Shown here piece after piece: positions 53,595-62,679 of a stretch of DNA of 64,000 nucleotides (its first letter is position 1; the number at the start of each line of letters is the position of its first letter). The notes beneath the pieces are model-generated. The model ran no database searches and was not told where the DNA came from. It worked only from the letters and a program-made list of their open reading frames with translations. The position numbers and the translations under genes are program-made. This stretch comes from Trichobilharzia szidati (taxonomy: Eukaryota; Platyhelminthes; Trematoda; Strigeidida; Schistosomatidae), in NCBI GenBank assembly GCA_944472155.2, contig OX235272.1, forward strand, positions 88,728,020-88,792,019, written 5' to 3'.

Positions 53595-53890
53595 TTGAAT
53601 TCAAGTTTGATCCCGAACTAACTTCAGTTAGAGGATCACTGAAAACCATGAAGTACTGGATAACTATTTCGCCGTACTTTAAGACTCCTCAGCAGTACAA
53701 AATCCATTACCCTATCAAGGACCAAAACCCGAAACTTCCATGTTACAAGGCGAGCCCATTGACCAATCAATTACTTGGATGTTATTCGACAGCCTACGAA
53801 TTCTACCGCTCACTAATTCTGGACAAATAGGACCGCAGCCAGGCATTATCATCACACTCTATTTGGTAGACCCCATTGGTCACAACTTCT
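53595..53890 (-). mobile_element. SINE-A, minus strand, with core-intact hammerhead
   Basis: Reverse strand: head region (GGTCCTATTTGTCCAGAATTAGTGAGC..., degraded), CATTGGTCAATGGGCTCGCCTTGTAACATGG, TTTTGGTCCTTGATAGGG (B-box lost), TTTTGTACTGCTG, the ribozyme at 53653-53698, then CCAGTACTTCATGGTTTTCAGTGATCCTCTAACTGAAG and TCAAACTTGAATTCAAG. Old by its head, yet the ribozyme core is preserved. Confidence 0.7.
53653..53698 (-). ncRNA. Hammerhead ribozyme with intact catalytic core
   Basis: Minus strand: stem I GTACTG/CAGTAC, 6 bp perfect; core CTGAGGA (fits CUGANGA); stem II GTC/GGC (3 bp with one G-U) closing TTAAAGTAC-type loop; GAAA intact; stem III ATA/TAT with a 2-nt loop; cleavage base C just before CAGTAC. 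Every invariant core base of the hammerhead is present. The family role is self-cleavage of the SINE transcript. Stem II is short, so speed in cells is uncertain. Best ribozyme candidate in the window. Confidence 0.75.
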
Positions 53891-54176
53891 CACAAAAATT
53901 AGGTGTATATATTTGTGTATTCATAAATTTAAATTCTTTATGGAGTTAGTTGTCTGAAATATCCAGTGGGAACTTTATTACGAGTAACAGAAAAAACACT
54001 TTTTGTCATGATTACTGAATGAAGAACCAGGGGTGATTACATATCCTGTTGTGTACATATTATGCCTGTGTTTTCGACTTTTCACAAGACATTACACCTC
54101 TTACGATAGACATTTCGACTTTGTCATCTGCAAACCTCTGCAGTGACCGCCATCAAAATCATCAAATCCTCAAAAA

Positions 54177-54179
<3 letters not shown>

Positions 54180-54214
<35 letters not shown>
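54180..54214. repeat. (TA)n microsatellite, about 34 bp
   Basis: Uninterrupted TA dinucleotides; the longest such run in the window. Confidence 0.95.
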
Positions 54215-54216
<2 letters not shown>

Positions 54217-54224
54217 TTGACTGG

Positions 54225-54850
54225 TAATAATATCCTCCATATCTCTGGTATTTGCATTGAGTCATTTATATTGCATGTGTTGGGTGTAGACTCGATGAAC
54301 CAGGATTCAGTAATCAATCTCTCTCCATCTCCACCTACCTATATTACTTTTTAGAATTTCGACTCTCTCTCTCTCACCCTATTGTGTGGTTGTGTGTTAA
54401 TGCATGCAGTGCGATTGTTGAGTCGTTTTCTAAATTACTTATCTTCGTGGGGTCAATCATTCTAACCTTAGCTAAATTTTTATGTTCTGATAATCTCGCT
54501 ACCCTTGATCTACTAGTTTGACCTGTGTAGTTCACTTAACTCACAGTCATTGCAAAGTGTTTTGTAAATTATATTATTTTGTTTAATTGGGTCCATTGGG
54601 TCCTTTAGCCTACAGAGCTTGTCCCTGCCTGAGTGAGTTTGTAGGTTTGAGTGCCACCCTAATTCCTGCTTTATTGAGAATCCTACGTAGGGCCTCAGAT
54701 GTCCCCTCCTTATATGTTATAACTGTAGATGCCTTATATTCTCTCTTATTTATGTTATCATTATTAGTTTCACCATTATTTTTATTTTACTTTTGAACTT
54801 TTCTGATATCCGTAATGAATTTCATAGGATAGTTGGTTATTTGACATCAA
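54225..54850 (-). mobile_element. PLE-P3 endonuclease, minus strand
   Basis: Reverse strand: YKASTVITYKEGTSEALRRI (about 54735-54675), LNKAGIRVALKPTNSLRQG, CRLKDPMDPIKQNNIIYKT, CNDCELSELHRSN-type broken core, ARLSEHKNLAKVRMIDPTKI, SNLENDSTIALHALTHNHTI and, near 54330-54240, WRWRERLITESWFIESTPNT and QCKYQRYGGYYYQSNH. The full P3 endonuclease order is readable. The P3 non-coding end follows on the opposite strand at 54920-55035, an inverted arrangement. Confidence 0.75.
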
Positions 54851-54919
54851 CGCCTTTTCTATCTGTTTCATTTCATCGTTTAGGTTTTTTTGTTGTACTA
54901 CTTAGTGCTACTGCTCTGT

Positions 54920-55035
54920 TTGTTAAAAAGTTGTGTGAGTACCTTGATATGATTATGAGCAATAATTTGTGCTCAAAACGTCATCAGTTAATATTACTGC
55001 ACAACACTGTGTGACTTACCAAAATAAAATCTTAT
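54920..55035 (+). mobile_element. PLE-P3 end with hammerhead-like block
   Basis: TTGTGTGAGTACCTTGATATGATTATGAGC, loop, GCTCAAAACGTCATCAG...AACACTGTGTGA, AAAATAAAATCTTATCC. GAAA is changed to AAAA. Plus strand, while its endonuclease (54225-54850) is minus. Confidence 0.5.
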
Positions 55036-55039
55036 CCAT

Positions 55040-55380
55040 AATGGAGCTTATCCATTCTTCTGGGTTTCCTTCTTCATAGGCCTTCACAAGAATTCAAACC
55101 AAATAATTCAGCTGAATACTGACCTCATTTTCTTATTCACCTGATATAATCGTGCTTTAGCCTCATTTTTCTTGACCTAATTTCACTTTTTTTGCCTTTT
55201 TCCAATGCTCAGTAGATAATATAAATTATTTGTGAAAATTATGTTGCAAACAGTCTATATTATTTCTCTATAACTGTAACTGGATGCTCCAGACAGTCGT
55301 CAATTTCATCAATCTGAATATAAATAAAAAATCATGACAGCCCAAGGTACCAACAGCTCCTAAAAGGACCTATGCTTACA
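55040..55380. other. No gene recognised
   Basis: T-rich; near 55340-55385 a thumb-like PLE frame may begin, not resolved. Confidence 0.35.
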
Positions 55381-55384
55381 AATT

Positions 55385-56040
55385 CAGTTCCTCAGGGATA
55401 ACATCAGCGAGATATTAACACAACGCCTAAGGAATGCGGTAAAAAGATCATTCAGTGCTGCTGAAGTACGCTGTGTCTTCAAAGCCACCCATATTTTGCA
55501 TTCGGCAGTAAAAGATAAACTGCCTAATTTCTCCTCTTCCATGGGTATCTACCAATTCAACTGTTCCTGTGGAGCCAGTTACATAGGCCGCACAATTAGG
55601 CGTGTTTCTCGTCGAATTTCCGAACATCATCCAGCATAGTGGTTAAGTAAGGGACAAATAAAATCCATTCGTACCCCTATTCTATCTCACCTCATGGATA
55701 CAGAACACAAGATTGATGTCAACGAGGCTTTCATAGTCATTTACTACATACCAACAAATCTTAACTTCGCCTTAACAGTTCGTCCACTAAATATTGCTGA
55801 AGCTGGCCGTTGGGATCCACATTAAGAAGCTGATTCAGACATTGTACTTACCTTGGCCATCTAGGTTCTAATGATCCTCAATTTTTTTTAGAAATTTCTC
55901 TAATTTTAGTTGATATTCTATTTGCTATTAATTTTTATTATTATTATAATTTATGCATCTTTAATGAACTGTAATTCCACTGATCTTACTTAACAAATCG
56001 ATATTATTTAAAAAACACCAATATTGTTACTGACTACTAT
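55385..56040 (+). mobile_element. PLE-P4 endonuclease, well preserved, and tail
   Basis: EILTQRLRNAVKRSFSAAEV, RCVFKATHILHSAVKDKLPN, FSSSMGIYQFNCSCGASYIG (Cys-X-Cys-Gly and intact Y-I-G, about 55535-55590), RTIRRVSRRISEHHPA, stop, LSKGQIKSIRTPILSHLMD, TEHKIDVNEAFIVIYYIPTN, LNFALTVRPLNIAEAGRWDP. One frame with a stop at the AW/L site, then a stop before the final helix. It is the best guide to the P4 endonuclease in this window. The P4 tail follows to about 56040. RT missing. Confidence 0.8.
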
Positions 56041-56044
56041 TCTT

Positions 56045-56165
56045 GGTTTTGTAGGGATTTTTGTTTGATTGGTTGGAGGATTCCCTCATGAGCTGACATC
56101 AGTACTGGAAGCTTTTGTCCTGATTTAGACTCTTCATCAGTACGCACCCAGACCCAGAAGTGGAA
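56045..56165 (-). mobile_element. SINE-A tail and hammerhead remnant, minus strand
   Basis: Reverse: GGGTGCGTACTG ATGAAGA GTCTAAATCAGGACAAAAGC TTCCAGTAC, then TGATGTCAGCTCATGAGGGAATCC. C3 and GAAA are both altered. The head is missing, and it ends exactly at GGGTGCGTAC, where other copies also join other sequence. Confidence 0.6.
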
Positions 56166-56374
56166 ATTATCGAAAAGGATATTCTTTGCTCAATTATTTT
56201 GTGTTTTTTTCTAGAAATCTGAATAGTGTTCAATGCATGCATATCTAAGCTTTTAGCCGCTAAAAATAGTTTAAATGACCAGATAGTTTTAATTATTGGA
56301 TTCACACTCAATAAGATTTGAATGATTGCACAGCAGATTTCATGACAATGTAAGATCACTTAGATAACTGTTGA

Positions 56375-56665
56375 AGAACGAGCAGGCCTGGGTGGCTATT
56401 AAACCTCAGACCGGAACTCTTCTACAGTGTGTATCTATGATCTCCTACAACATAGATCGACCACGGGACCTTCAGGTTAGGCGATGAGCACAATGACCAT
56501 TCGGCTATTGGGACGGAACCTAGTAGCTCAATGAATTGCGACTTTGATCACTAATGAAGGCATAGCTGTGTAATGCTGAGGAGTTCTAGACTAGGACGAA
56601 ACTGTCGTCCAGTGTTGTTTGGTTTCCAGTGATTTGATAACTTGTGTCAACTGGTTATCAGTTCT
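56375..56665. mobile_element. SINE-A foldback
   Basis: A minus-strand head (reverse of ...GGTTAGGCGATGAGCACAATGACCATTCGGC, CATAGATCGACCACGG) followed by a plus-strand ribozyme and tail (56570 onward, GGTTTCCAGTGATTTGATAACTTGTGTCAAC). Same layout as 62455-62770. Confidence 0.55.
56570..56616 (+). ncRNA. Hammerhead ribozyme, core intact, weak stem I
   Basis: Core CTGAGGA at 56576-56582, stem II GTTC/GGAC (4 pairs with one G-U), GAAA, a short stem III (ACTGTCGT) and C before CAGTG. All invariant core bases are present. Stem I (TAATG against CAGTGTT) pairs at only the first two positions before a mismatch. Confidence 0.6.
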
Positions 56666-56669
56666 TCAC

Positions 56670-56920
56670 TTTCTAATCAGATAATGATTACACACTCAGG
56701 TCTCTTGATTAGACTGAATAAAGCATGAACGACTGTTTGAGAGTTAACTAGAGGGGAGGAAGTGAGAAGATATGGCAAGTAAAAGTAAAATTATTAACTA
56801 AACAAACAATTGCGTAATTTGGAGGTTTAATAGTGAGTTTAGCACGGCTAGTGAAAATGAAAACTATGTAAAGATTGTGACACGATAAATCACACCTAGT
56901 TAAGTCAGTTCTTCTATGTG
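56670..56920. other. No gene recognised
   Basis: AT-rich, unassigned. Confidence 0.35.
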
Positions 56921-56924
56921 CATC

Positions 56925-57270
56925 AGAAACTTAACGCGCGTGCTACCAAAAGTGTTTCCGACAGGCTACTTCAGACTTTTGTCAACAGCTACCTTTGCTG
57001 GCTGCTTACTGAAGATCAGGTGGCCAGCCAGAAATAAATAGGAACGATCCAATCAAGAACCTGTCGTTCGAAAAATATTCCAAAGGAAATAGAGACGAGT
57101 TGGGTGGGCGTCCAAGGGTGAGGTGAAGGATATCGTGTGAGGAGGAGGAGGTGAAAACATATGGGCCACCGTCGAAGCGGCTAAAGAGAAATTCAGAGAA
57201 CAGCACAAAATGACGATGTGCTGCTGAAGCCCTCCCTATGTTCCTCTCAGAACCCAAGGGATTTATGATT
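56925..57270 (+). mobile_element. RTE LINE 3' end
   Basis: ETRGCYQKCFRQATSDFCQQ, LPLLAAY, WPARNK, ERSNQEPVVRK (LWERTNQEP), RRVGWASKGEVKDIV (R-LGRPK--W--I), GGGENIWATVEAAKEKFR, STKRCAAEALPMFLSEPKG. This is the RTE C-terminal order, with the end ACCCAAGGGATTTATGATTATGA. Truncated 5'. Confidence 0.7.
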
Positions 57271-57274
57271 ATGA

Positions 57275-57625
57275 GGTAAATCACACTATCCTTGTGTATA
57301 CAGAAGTTATGCTGAAGTTGTTTGATAGCAATAGCCTCTGGAAGACGAAGTAACCAATGTTTTTCTCTGTGTCGTGATTATTTTGAAGACTTAACTGAGT
57401 TCAGCTGTATATTTCGTGTTAGTCAGGAATTAAACGATTGCACTTGCAAACACCTCCTTACTTTCATAAAAAGACTGTTAGGGATATACTCAGAAAATCT
57501 AGCAGACACTCCCCTTTCAATCCTCCCTATGTACTTGCTACCCCAAGTGCTTGGAAACCGATAAATGTGACTAGAGTCGATTGAATTAATGAGTACTGTG
57601 TTGTAAAGCGGAATCAATCTAGCTG
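57275..57625 (-). mobile_element. PLE endonuclease, minus strand
   Basis: Reverse strand 57617: DSSHIYRFPSTWGSKYIGRI (Y-I-G intact), ERGVSARFSEYIPNSLFMKV, RRCLQVQSFNS, then LTRNIQLNSVKSS, RHREKHWLLRLPEAIAIKQL, QHNFCIHKDSVI. Matches CGSKYIGRTERxLxxRxSEHIPxWL and LPRAIAIRxLxPNLCIQK. First Cys-X-Cys is lost (ST for C-C). Confidence 0.65.
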
Positions 57626-57629
57626 GCGG

Positions 57630-57940
57630 AGGCGAAATATGTGTGGTAGAATGTCTTTTTCAGTGTATCCTTGACTTTTATTTCCATTCTTGTTCATGCT
57701 TTGACTCATTTTTATGCGAGATGGATAAAAACTAGTTTCTTTCCAAATATTAAAGGCTTCAGTTCAAACGCTTCTTCTCTTCCATATTTCGTTATCGAAA
57801 TTTCCTGGGATATCAATTCTTCATAAGAGATTCTTTCCATTGATCGTAAATGAACTCCTCTTCAATCTTGTCTTCTGCAACTAACTCCTTCAATCTATTG
57901 CTGAATAGCATCTTAACGAGACCGTATTTGTAACTAACTG
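57630..57940. other. No gene recognised
   Basis: T-rich; perhaps upstream PLE thumb (reverse reads of AAAGGATCTC...), not resolved. Confidence 0.3.
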
Positions 57941-57944
57941 GGTA

Positions 57945-58255
57945 AAATTCAATTTTAGATTTACCCGTCGATTGATTGGATCGAAGTACTCAGTCTCAGG
58001 TTGACATGTCGCTTCTTGTGTCATCACCACTCACTGCAGAATGCAGGTACATCCGGATAATGAGTCTCAAATAGGACAAAATGCACATCTTGGATTCCAC
58101 CGCTAGTCACTATCCACCAATTAACTTCAAATTACATGCCCAGACATCGTCGAAGCGTCTGCACAAGAAGCCGACATGACAAGTTGAGACTGAGCACTTC
58201 GGTCAAATTAATCGACGGAAAAATCTAAAGTTGAATTAAATAATTAATAAGACCC
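57945..58255. mobile_element. SINE-B ribozyme and tail in foldback
   Basis: A minus-strand tail (TTCAATTTTAGATTTACCCGTCGATTGATTGGATCG...GACATGTCGCTTCTTGTG) precedes a plus-strand ribozyme region (ACATCCGG, GTCTCAAATAGGACAAAATGC, TTGGATTCCACCGCTAGTCAC) and plus-strand tail (CGTCGAAGCGTCTGCACAAGAAGCCGACATGACAAGTTGAGACTGAGCACTTCGG...ATCGACGG). The tail is present twice in inverted orientation about 120 bp apart. Ribozyme core is mutated (ATAATGA; AAAA for GAAA). Confidence 0.7.
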
Positions 58256-58259
58256 CTTT

Positions 58260-58465
58260 AGCAAGAGGTGGCTGTCGTGGCCCAAGTGGTCTAGTGGATA
58301 ACGCTTTGGCGTTTGAAACTATGGGCACTGGGTTCGAGCCTCGGTGGCAACATCATCACTCACTGCACAATTCAGGTACATCCAGCTGACCAGTCCCAAA
58401 TAGGACGAAATGCGCATCCTAGATTCCAGTGATAGTCACCATTCATCAATTAACTCGGTAAAAAC
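58260..58465 (+). mobile_element. SINE-B (Smα-like), head to ribozyme
   Basis: GGCTGTCGTGGCCCAAGTGGTCTAGTGGATAACGCTTTGGCG (A-box), ACTGGGTTCGAGCCTCGG (B-box), then GGTACATCCAG CTGACCA GTCC CAAATA GGAC GAAA TGCGCATC CTAGATTCCAGTGATAGTCACC. The layout is the schistosome hammerhead SINE. Stem I ATCCAG/CTAGAT has one mismatch and core G8 is C (CTGACCA), so it is one core change from active. Confidence 0.8.
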
Positions 58466-58469
58466 TGTG

Positions 58470-59015
58470 ATAATTGAAGTACTGACCAGTCTATGTTTCT
58501 TTTCTTAGATATTTTTCTTTGTTCAACTGTCTCACTCTGTTTTGCTTCATTTTATGCTAAGACCTAAAAAAGTTATACTGGTTTTTGTAACTTCATCATC
58601 TAGAGAAATGCGATTCTAAGGCCACATTCAGTCAAATGGTTGAAAATAACAGTACGTATATATGCAGTAAAATCAATATGACATTGTTTTATTTTTTTGT
58701 CATCTGTCCTCTTCAGAGTAGTGACAGTCTTCCGGTGACTTTCAAATAAAATAATTGATCAATAAATAATGTATAAAGTCATTGTTTAACAAAGTAGCGT
58801 TTTGATTTAATTAAAATAGTAGTATCAGGGGAAAAAAAGAAATAAAGTAGAGTACAATGTACTATTAAAACAAAACTTTTTTTGAAAAAAACACATCAAC
58901 TTTGAATACCAAAATTATCTTCATATTTTAAAGGTAACTCATTTGGTTTTTAAAAATTGATATTCTATAGGTGTATTAAAATGTGTAATAGTATTTATGT
59001 AGGTACAAGTCTTTT
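58470..59015. other. No gene recognised
   Basis: AT-rich, homopolymer patches (AAAAAAAGAAATAAAG, TTTTTTTGAAAAAAAC). Nothing assigned. Confidence 0.45.
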
Positions 59016-59019
59016 AGGA

Positions 59020-59945
59020 GTGAGGAGACGGGAATACGTTGGACTGACCGATAAGAAGACTCTAGAAGATTTGGATTTCGCGTGTGGTTGACTTATGTTT
59101 AATGTCATACAAACTCGACGACTAGCAGACGAAAACTAAGAAACTGACCGAAGAGGCAGGCAGCGAAGACAGGACTCCAAGTGAACATGCAGAATTCGGG
59201 GACGAAGGTGATGAAGGTAACCAGCCAACCAACAGCAACCAGCACCAATCACCATCAACGGGAAAGATTTAACACAGGTGACTTCCTTAACTTATCCGGC
59301 TAGGAAGTACGGTTTCAACTACAGGCGGACAGCACGGATGAAGATGTCAAAACCATCCAGACAGAATCGGAAAGGCAAGATACGCTTTCATCAACCTGAA
59401 ACCAGTTTGGAAATATTCAGCACAAAGAACAAGATTCGGGTTTTTCAACATATATGTGAAGTCAGGTCTTTTTTAGGGATCAGAAACTTAACTGCGCCTG
59501 AGTCACGAAAAGGATTTCCAACAGGTCACTGCAAACTTTTATCAAATCTGCTCTCCTCTCTGGCTCTATACTGAAAAACAAATGGCCGGCTAACCGGAAA
59601 GAATTAGCAACAAAAAACTCTGGCTAGGAACAAACCAACCAAGAACCGACTGCTCAACAAATAAGCAGGAGAAAATGGAGGTGGATTGATTGGGCATACG
59701 TTGAGGAGGCCGTTGAATGACATTACGCGCCAGGCCATAGCTCCAGTGCAATCCGAATGGGGAGCAACGAGTGGGTCGTTGGTGCGAGGGTGACATGGAG
59801 GAGATCGCGTGAGTTGGAGGAGGAGATGAGAGATTATGGGCAATTGTGGGTCCAGTTGAAGAGGATAGTAGAAAGTAGAACGAACTGGAGCTGTGTTGTA
59901 GAAGCCCTGTGTTCCACTCGGAACCGAAGGGGGAAAATGATAAAT
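59020..59945 (+). mobile_element. RTE LINE, RT catalytic region to 3' end
   Basis: GIRWTD, then KKTLEDLDFACG (catalytic F-A-D-D damaged to F-A-C-G), LTEEAGSEDRTPSEHAEFGD, then KTGLQVNMQNS-like and STNHHQREI, ORF 59278: a shifted QNRKGKIRFHQPETSLEIFS, TKNKIRVFQHICEVRSFLGI, later FQQVTANFYQICSPL, LWLGTNQPRTDCSTNKQEK, MEVDWLGIR, DMEEIA and CCRSPVFHSEPKGENDK. Covers the second half of RTE ORF. Frames change at least six times. In tandem, same strand, with the RTE at 60440. Confidence 0.7.
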
Positions 59946-59949
59946 CTTG

Positions 59950-60435
59950 TAGGTGTTTAGAAACTGACCAAATCTAAGACAAATGAAAAATTTGCACAAT
60001 TTCCTTTCCAGGTTGTTCATAAAGTGAATTACAAGCTGCATAAACAAATTTTGTGTCTGGGAACACCTACCAGTGTAGCTAAATAAAGGTATAATGAAGA
60101 AACATCACCAGTTCGATATTAGACCACCTGGTCTGACGAACAGGCTGTGAGACTAACATTGAAGAAACTTTTCTAAATGAATTGTCAAAAGCCTCTATGC
60201 ACTGAATAGTGAAAACAACAGTGGCCACTATTTCTATCCTGGTCTGACGTGGAACCTATAAATTCATAAATCCTGTATCAGTTTTCTTAATTAATCTCAT
60301 ATTCAGCCTAGTTTTATCTTGATGCGTATTATCTCTTATTGATGTTTTAGAACTAAAATTTGTCGATATTATTGATTCTATGCAATTTAAAACAACATTA
60401 ATGTTGTTAATAACAGTAATTCTTTAATTATTACG
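59950..60435 (+). mobile_element. PLE-P4 endonuclease scrap and tail
   Basis: LREHLPV-like end (GGGAACACCTACCAGTGTAGCTAAATAAAGG, compare 44722-44755), the TCGATATTAGACCACCTGG block, then a P4-type tail (GTCGATATTATTGATTCTATGCAATTTAAAACAACATTAATGTTGTTAATAACAG) parallel to 45060-45125. Sandwiched between two RTE copies. Confidence 0.5.
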
Positions 60436-60439
60436 AAGT

Positions 60440-61475
60440 GAAGACAGGAGTAAGACGAGGCTGCCTACTTTCACCGACGATACTTCTCAGTGTGGTAGAC
60501 TAGATAATATGGAAAATTGTGGGGATCAAGAACATAGATGACATGCTCACTAGCGACTGGCCCTATTCAGGTAGGTAGTTACCTGGATTTTAGTGGGAAG
60601 TCGTGACCAGAAGGGTGCAGCAGGTCGGGTGTTAGGACGAATACTCGCCGAAGACATTGGCTGGCGGTTGCGCAATGTTGTGAATTGGCAGAAGTTAGAA
60701 TTCATGGACTGGCCAGTGGATCGGGTCCCAGTGACTTAATGGTCTACGAGCTTGCTATTCTTGCAACCAGAAGATCCTGGGTTTGGCCCCTGGTTGTGGG
60801 TGCGTTCTGCTGTAGGCTTAGTCCTAAACTAGGACGAAACAGCTATCCAGTACTTCCTGCTGGTTTTCCAATGGTTCTCTAACTGATATCAGCTCATGAT
60901 GAAATCCTGTAACCAAAAAATATGTCTGTCCGACAAGAAGACCCGAGAGAACTTGGATTTCGTGGATGATTTATGTCTATTGTCACATAGAGTCGAGGAC
61001 TTACAGGCGAAAACCAACAAGTTGGCAGAAGAGGTAGGCAATGAAAATAGGACTTCAGCTGAACATAGAGTAGACATAGACGATAAAGATCACTGTTAAC
61101 GACAAAAATTTGAAAAAGGTCACTTCTTCCATTTATCTTCTCAGCATCATATCAATTACAGGTGGTAGCACGAATAAGGATGTTAAAGCCAGGGTCAGGA
61201 AGACAAAACAGACCTTCATTAATCTGAAATTAGTCTGGAAGTCTACTTCACTCATCACAAGGAACAAGACACGGATTTCCAACACCAATGGGAAACGACA
61301 AGTTGGACTTGGGTCCTTAAGTGACATACAGGAGATCGTGTGAGGAGGAGGTGAGAGCTGATAGGGGAATCATGGAGTCAGCTACAGAGGAGTGCAGACA
61401 ACAGAGGTTGAAATGGAGATGTGCTGTTGAAGCTCTGTGCTCCACTTAGAACCCGAGGGACCTTGTTTAACCATG
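60440..61475 (+). mobile_element. RTE LINE, RT motif B to 3' end, split by SINE-A
   Basis: YEVKTGVRRGCLLSPTILLS (60437-60496; motif B, GVRQGCLLSP), VVD, IIWKIVGIKNID; then the SINE-A (60545-60915); then SDKKTRENLDFVDDLCLLSH (60925-60985; catalytic F-V-D-D intact), RVEDLQAKTNKLAEEVGNEN, TSSIYLLSIISITGGSTNKD (YLGSVV-T-GG), VKARVRKTKQTFINLKLVWK, TRNKTRISNTNGKRQ, then WESATEECRQQRLKWRC, AVEALCST and EPEGPCLT. Clean order; frames 60896-61099 and 61110-61343 are open. The best RTE RT in the window, but broken by the insertion and stops. Confidence 0.8.
60545..60915 (+). mobile_element. SINE-A, full long form, inserted in RTE
   Basis: Upstream module GGATTTTAGTGGGAAGTCGTGACCAG, GGTCGGGTGTTAGGACGAATACTCGCCGAAGACATTGGC; AATTGGCAGAAGTTAGAATTCATGG; TCCCAGTGACTTAATGGTCTACGAGC (A-box); CTGGGTTTGGCCC (B-box, changed); GTGGGTGCGTTCTG, ribozyme with CTGTAGG core and intact GTCC/GGAC, GAAAC; full tail to CATGATGAAATCCTGTAACCAA. 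Most complete SINE-A here; it defines a family length of about 370 bp. Confidence 0.8.
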
Positions 61476-61479
61476 CAGA

Positions 61480-62040
61480 ATGATGTTCGGAAATCCGCTG
61501 ATGAACAGGCCTAATTGTACACCCAATGTAACTAGTTCCACAAAAGTAGTCAAACTGGTAGATACACTATAGAGGAGGCGAAATTAGATAATTTAACCGT
61601 ATTTCCTGAAGATAAAATTACAGAGGTTGTGAAGAGACAGTGTACCTCTGCTGCATAGAACTCTGTTTTAACTGCATTCTCTAGGAGTTGTGTTATTATT
61701 TCACTGATGTTATCACCACTAAGAAACTGTGGTTTTAAGAATCAAGACTTCTTAGGAGCTGTTGACATTAATAGCTTACCTGGACCTTAAATCCATATAT
61801 TTACCTATAAACTGAGTAATCCTCTAATAATCTTGAGTTTCTGATTTAGACAGTTATTGGAGTAGATTACTCTAGCTGTGTATATTACAAGGGTACAAAA
61901 CTCAAAAAGTCATTAAACTCACTAGTCATTGTAGATTCTCTAAATGTACTCCTTTTTATTGTACCATCCTGTTCCTTGGTCATACATTCCGATACACCTC
62001 TTAATGTTTGATGACTAATTCTCTGCTTTCGGTGATTCTT
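61480..62040 (-). mobile_element. PLE-P4 thumb and endonuclease N-part, minus strand
   Basis: Collinear with 42640-43150: ATGATGTTCGGAAATCC, CCAATGTAACTAGTTCCAC.AAAG, GTAGATACACTATAG, GTGAAGAGACAGTGTACC, AGTTGTGTTATTATTTCACTGATG.TATCA, and on to TCATACATTCCGATACACC. Reverse translation gives endonuclease (SCGTSYIGCTIRPVHQRISEHHS-like, broken) preceded by RLLRECS and KKSWF segments. Heavily mutated. Confidence 0.6.
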
Positions 62041-62044
62041 GAAG

Positions 62045-62450
62045 CAGCACAACTAAGTGTTGAAGCAAAAGACCTAATTGCAAGGCTTCATAGTGTTATG
62101 TCATTTACTTCAGTAACCGTATTTTATCTTGTCTCATGTATCTCAATAGCTGAATCAATTATCCTCCCATAAGAAATAATGCGCGCACACACACACATGC
62201 ACATATACAGAATGTCGATAAATGACAAATTGTGGTTTACTCCTCTAGTAAATCAGACGGTAGATAGGCACGCTGTATTATAAGGTATTTTAAAAGTGGT
62301 ATAAAACTGATGGACAGTTAAGTAGTAGTAATAGTAGTAGGTGATTAGACAGACGTGTGAAATCAAAACAGGAAGTAATTATGACTGAACTGTTTTATGA
62401 ATTGGAATATTTATAATCCATTGTACATTTAATCGATTTTGGGATTAAAA
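62045..62450. other. No gene recognised
   Basis: Short (CA)n at 62186-62200 and AGTAGTAATAGTAGTAGG at 62323-62342. Otherwise unassigned. Confidence 0.4.
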
Positions 62451-62484
62451 AATTATTAGTTAGAGAACCATTGGAAACCTGGGA

Positions 62485-62530
62485 GTACTGGACAGTTGTT
62501 TCGTCCTAGTCTGGGACTCTTCATCAGTAC
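62485..62530 (-). ncRNA. Hammerhead, C3 changed (minus half of foldback)
   Basis: Minus strand: GTACTG, ATGAAGA, GTCC CAGACTA GGAC, GAAAC, AACTGTC, CAGTAC. Only C3 (A here) deviates from the consensus core; stems I and II are perfect. Confidence 0.65.
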
Positions 62531-62633
62531 GACCACCGGGATTCGAACCCAGGACCTTCTGGTTACAAGGCGAGCTCGTATACCATTAAGCCACTGGGAC
62601 CCGATCCAATGGTCCATGAATCCCGGTGGGTGC

Positions 62634-62679
62634 GTACTGATGAAGAGTCCCAGACTAGGACGAAACAGCTGTCCAGTAC
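62634..62679 (+). ncRNA. Hammerhead, C3 changed (plus half of foldback)
   Basis: GTACTG, ATGAAGA, GTCC CAGACTA GGAC, GAAAC, AGCTGTC, CAGTAC. Same C3-to-A change as its inverted partner, so the change was there before the foldback formed. Confidence 0.65.

Noticed and set aside
59604..60047. 147-codon minus-strand ORF
   Set aside because: Antisense to the RTE C-terminal end and a PLE scrap; no independent similarity.
6112..62200. Repeated GTCC...GGAC units considered as a CRISPR array
   Set aside because: The units are dispersed over the window, not regularly spaced, and belong to SINE hammerheads in a eukaryotic setting.
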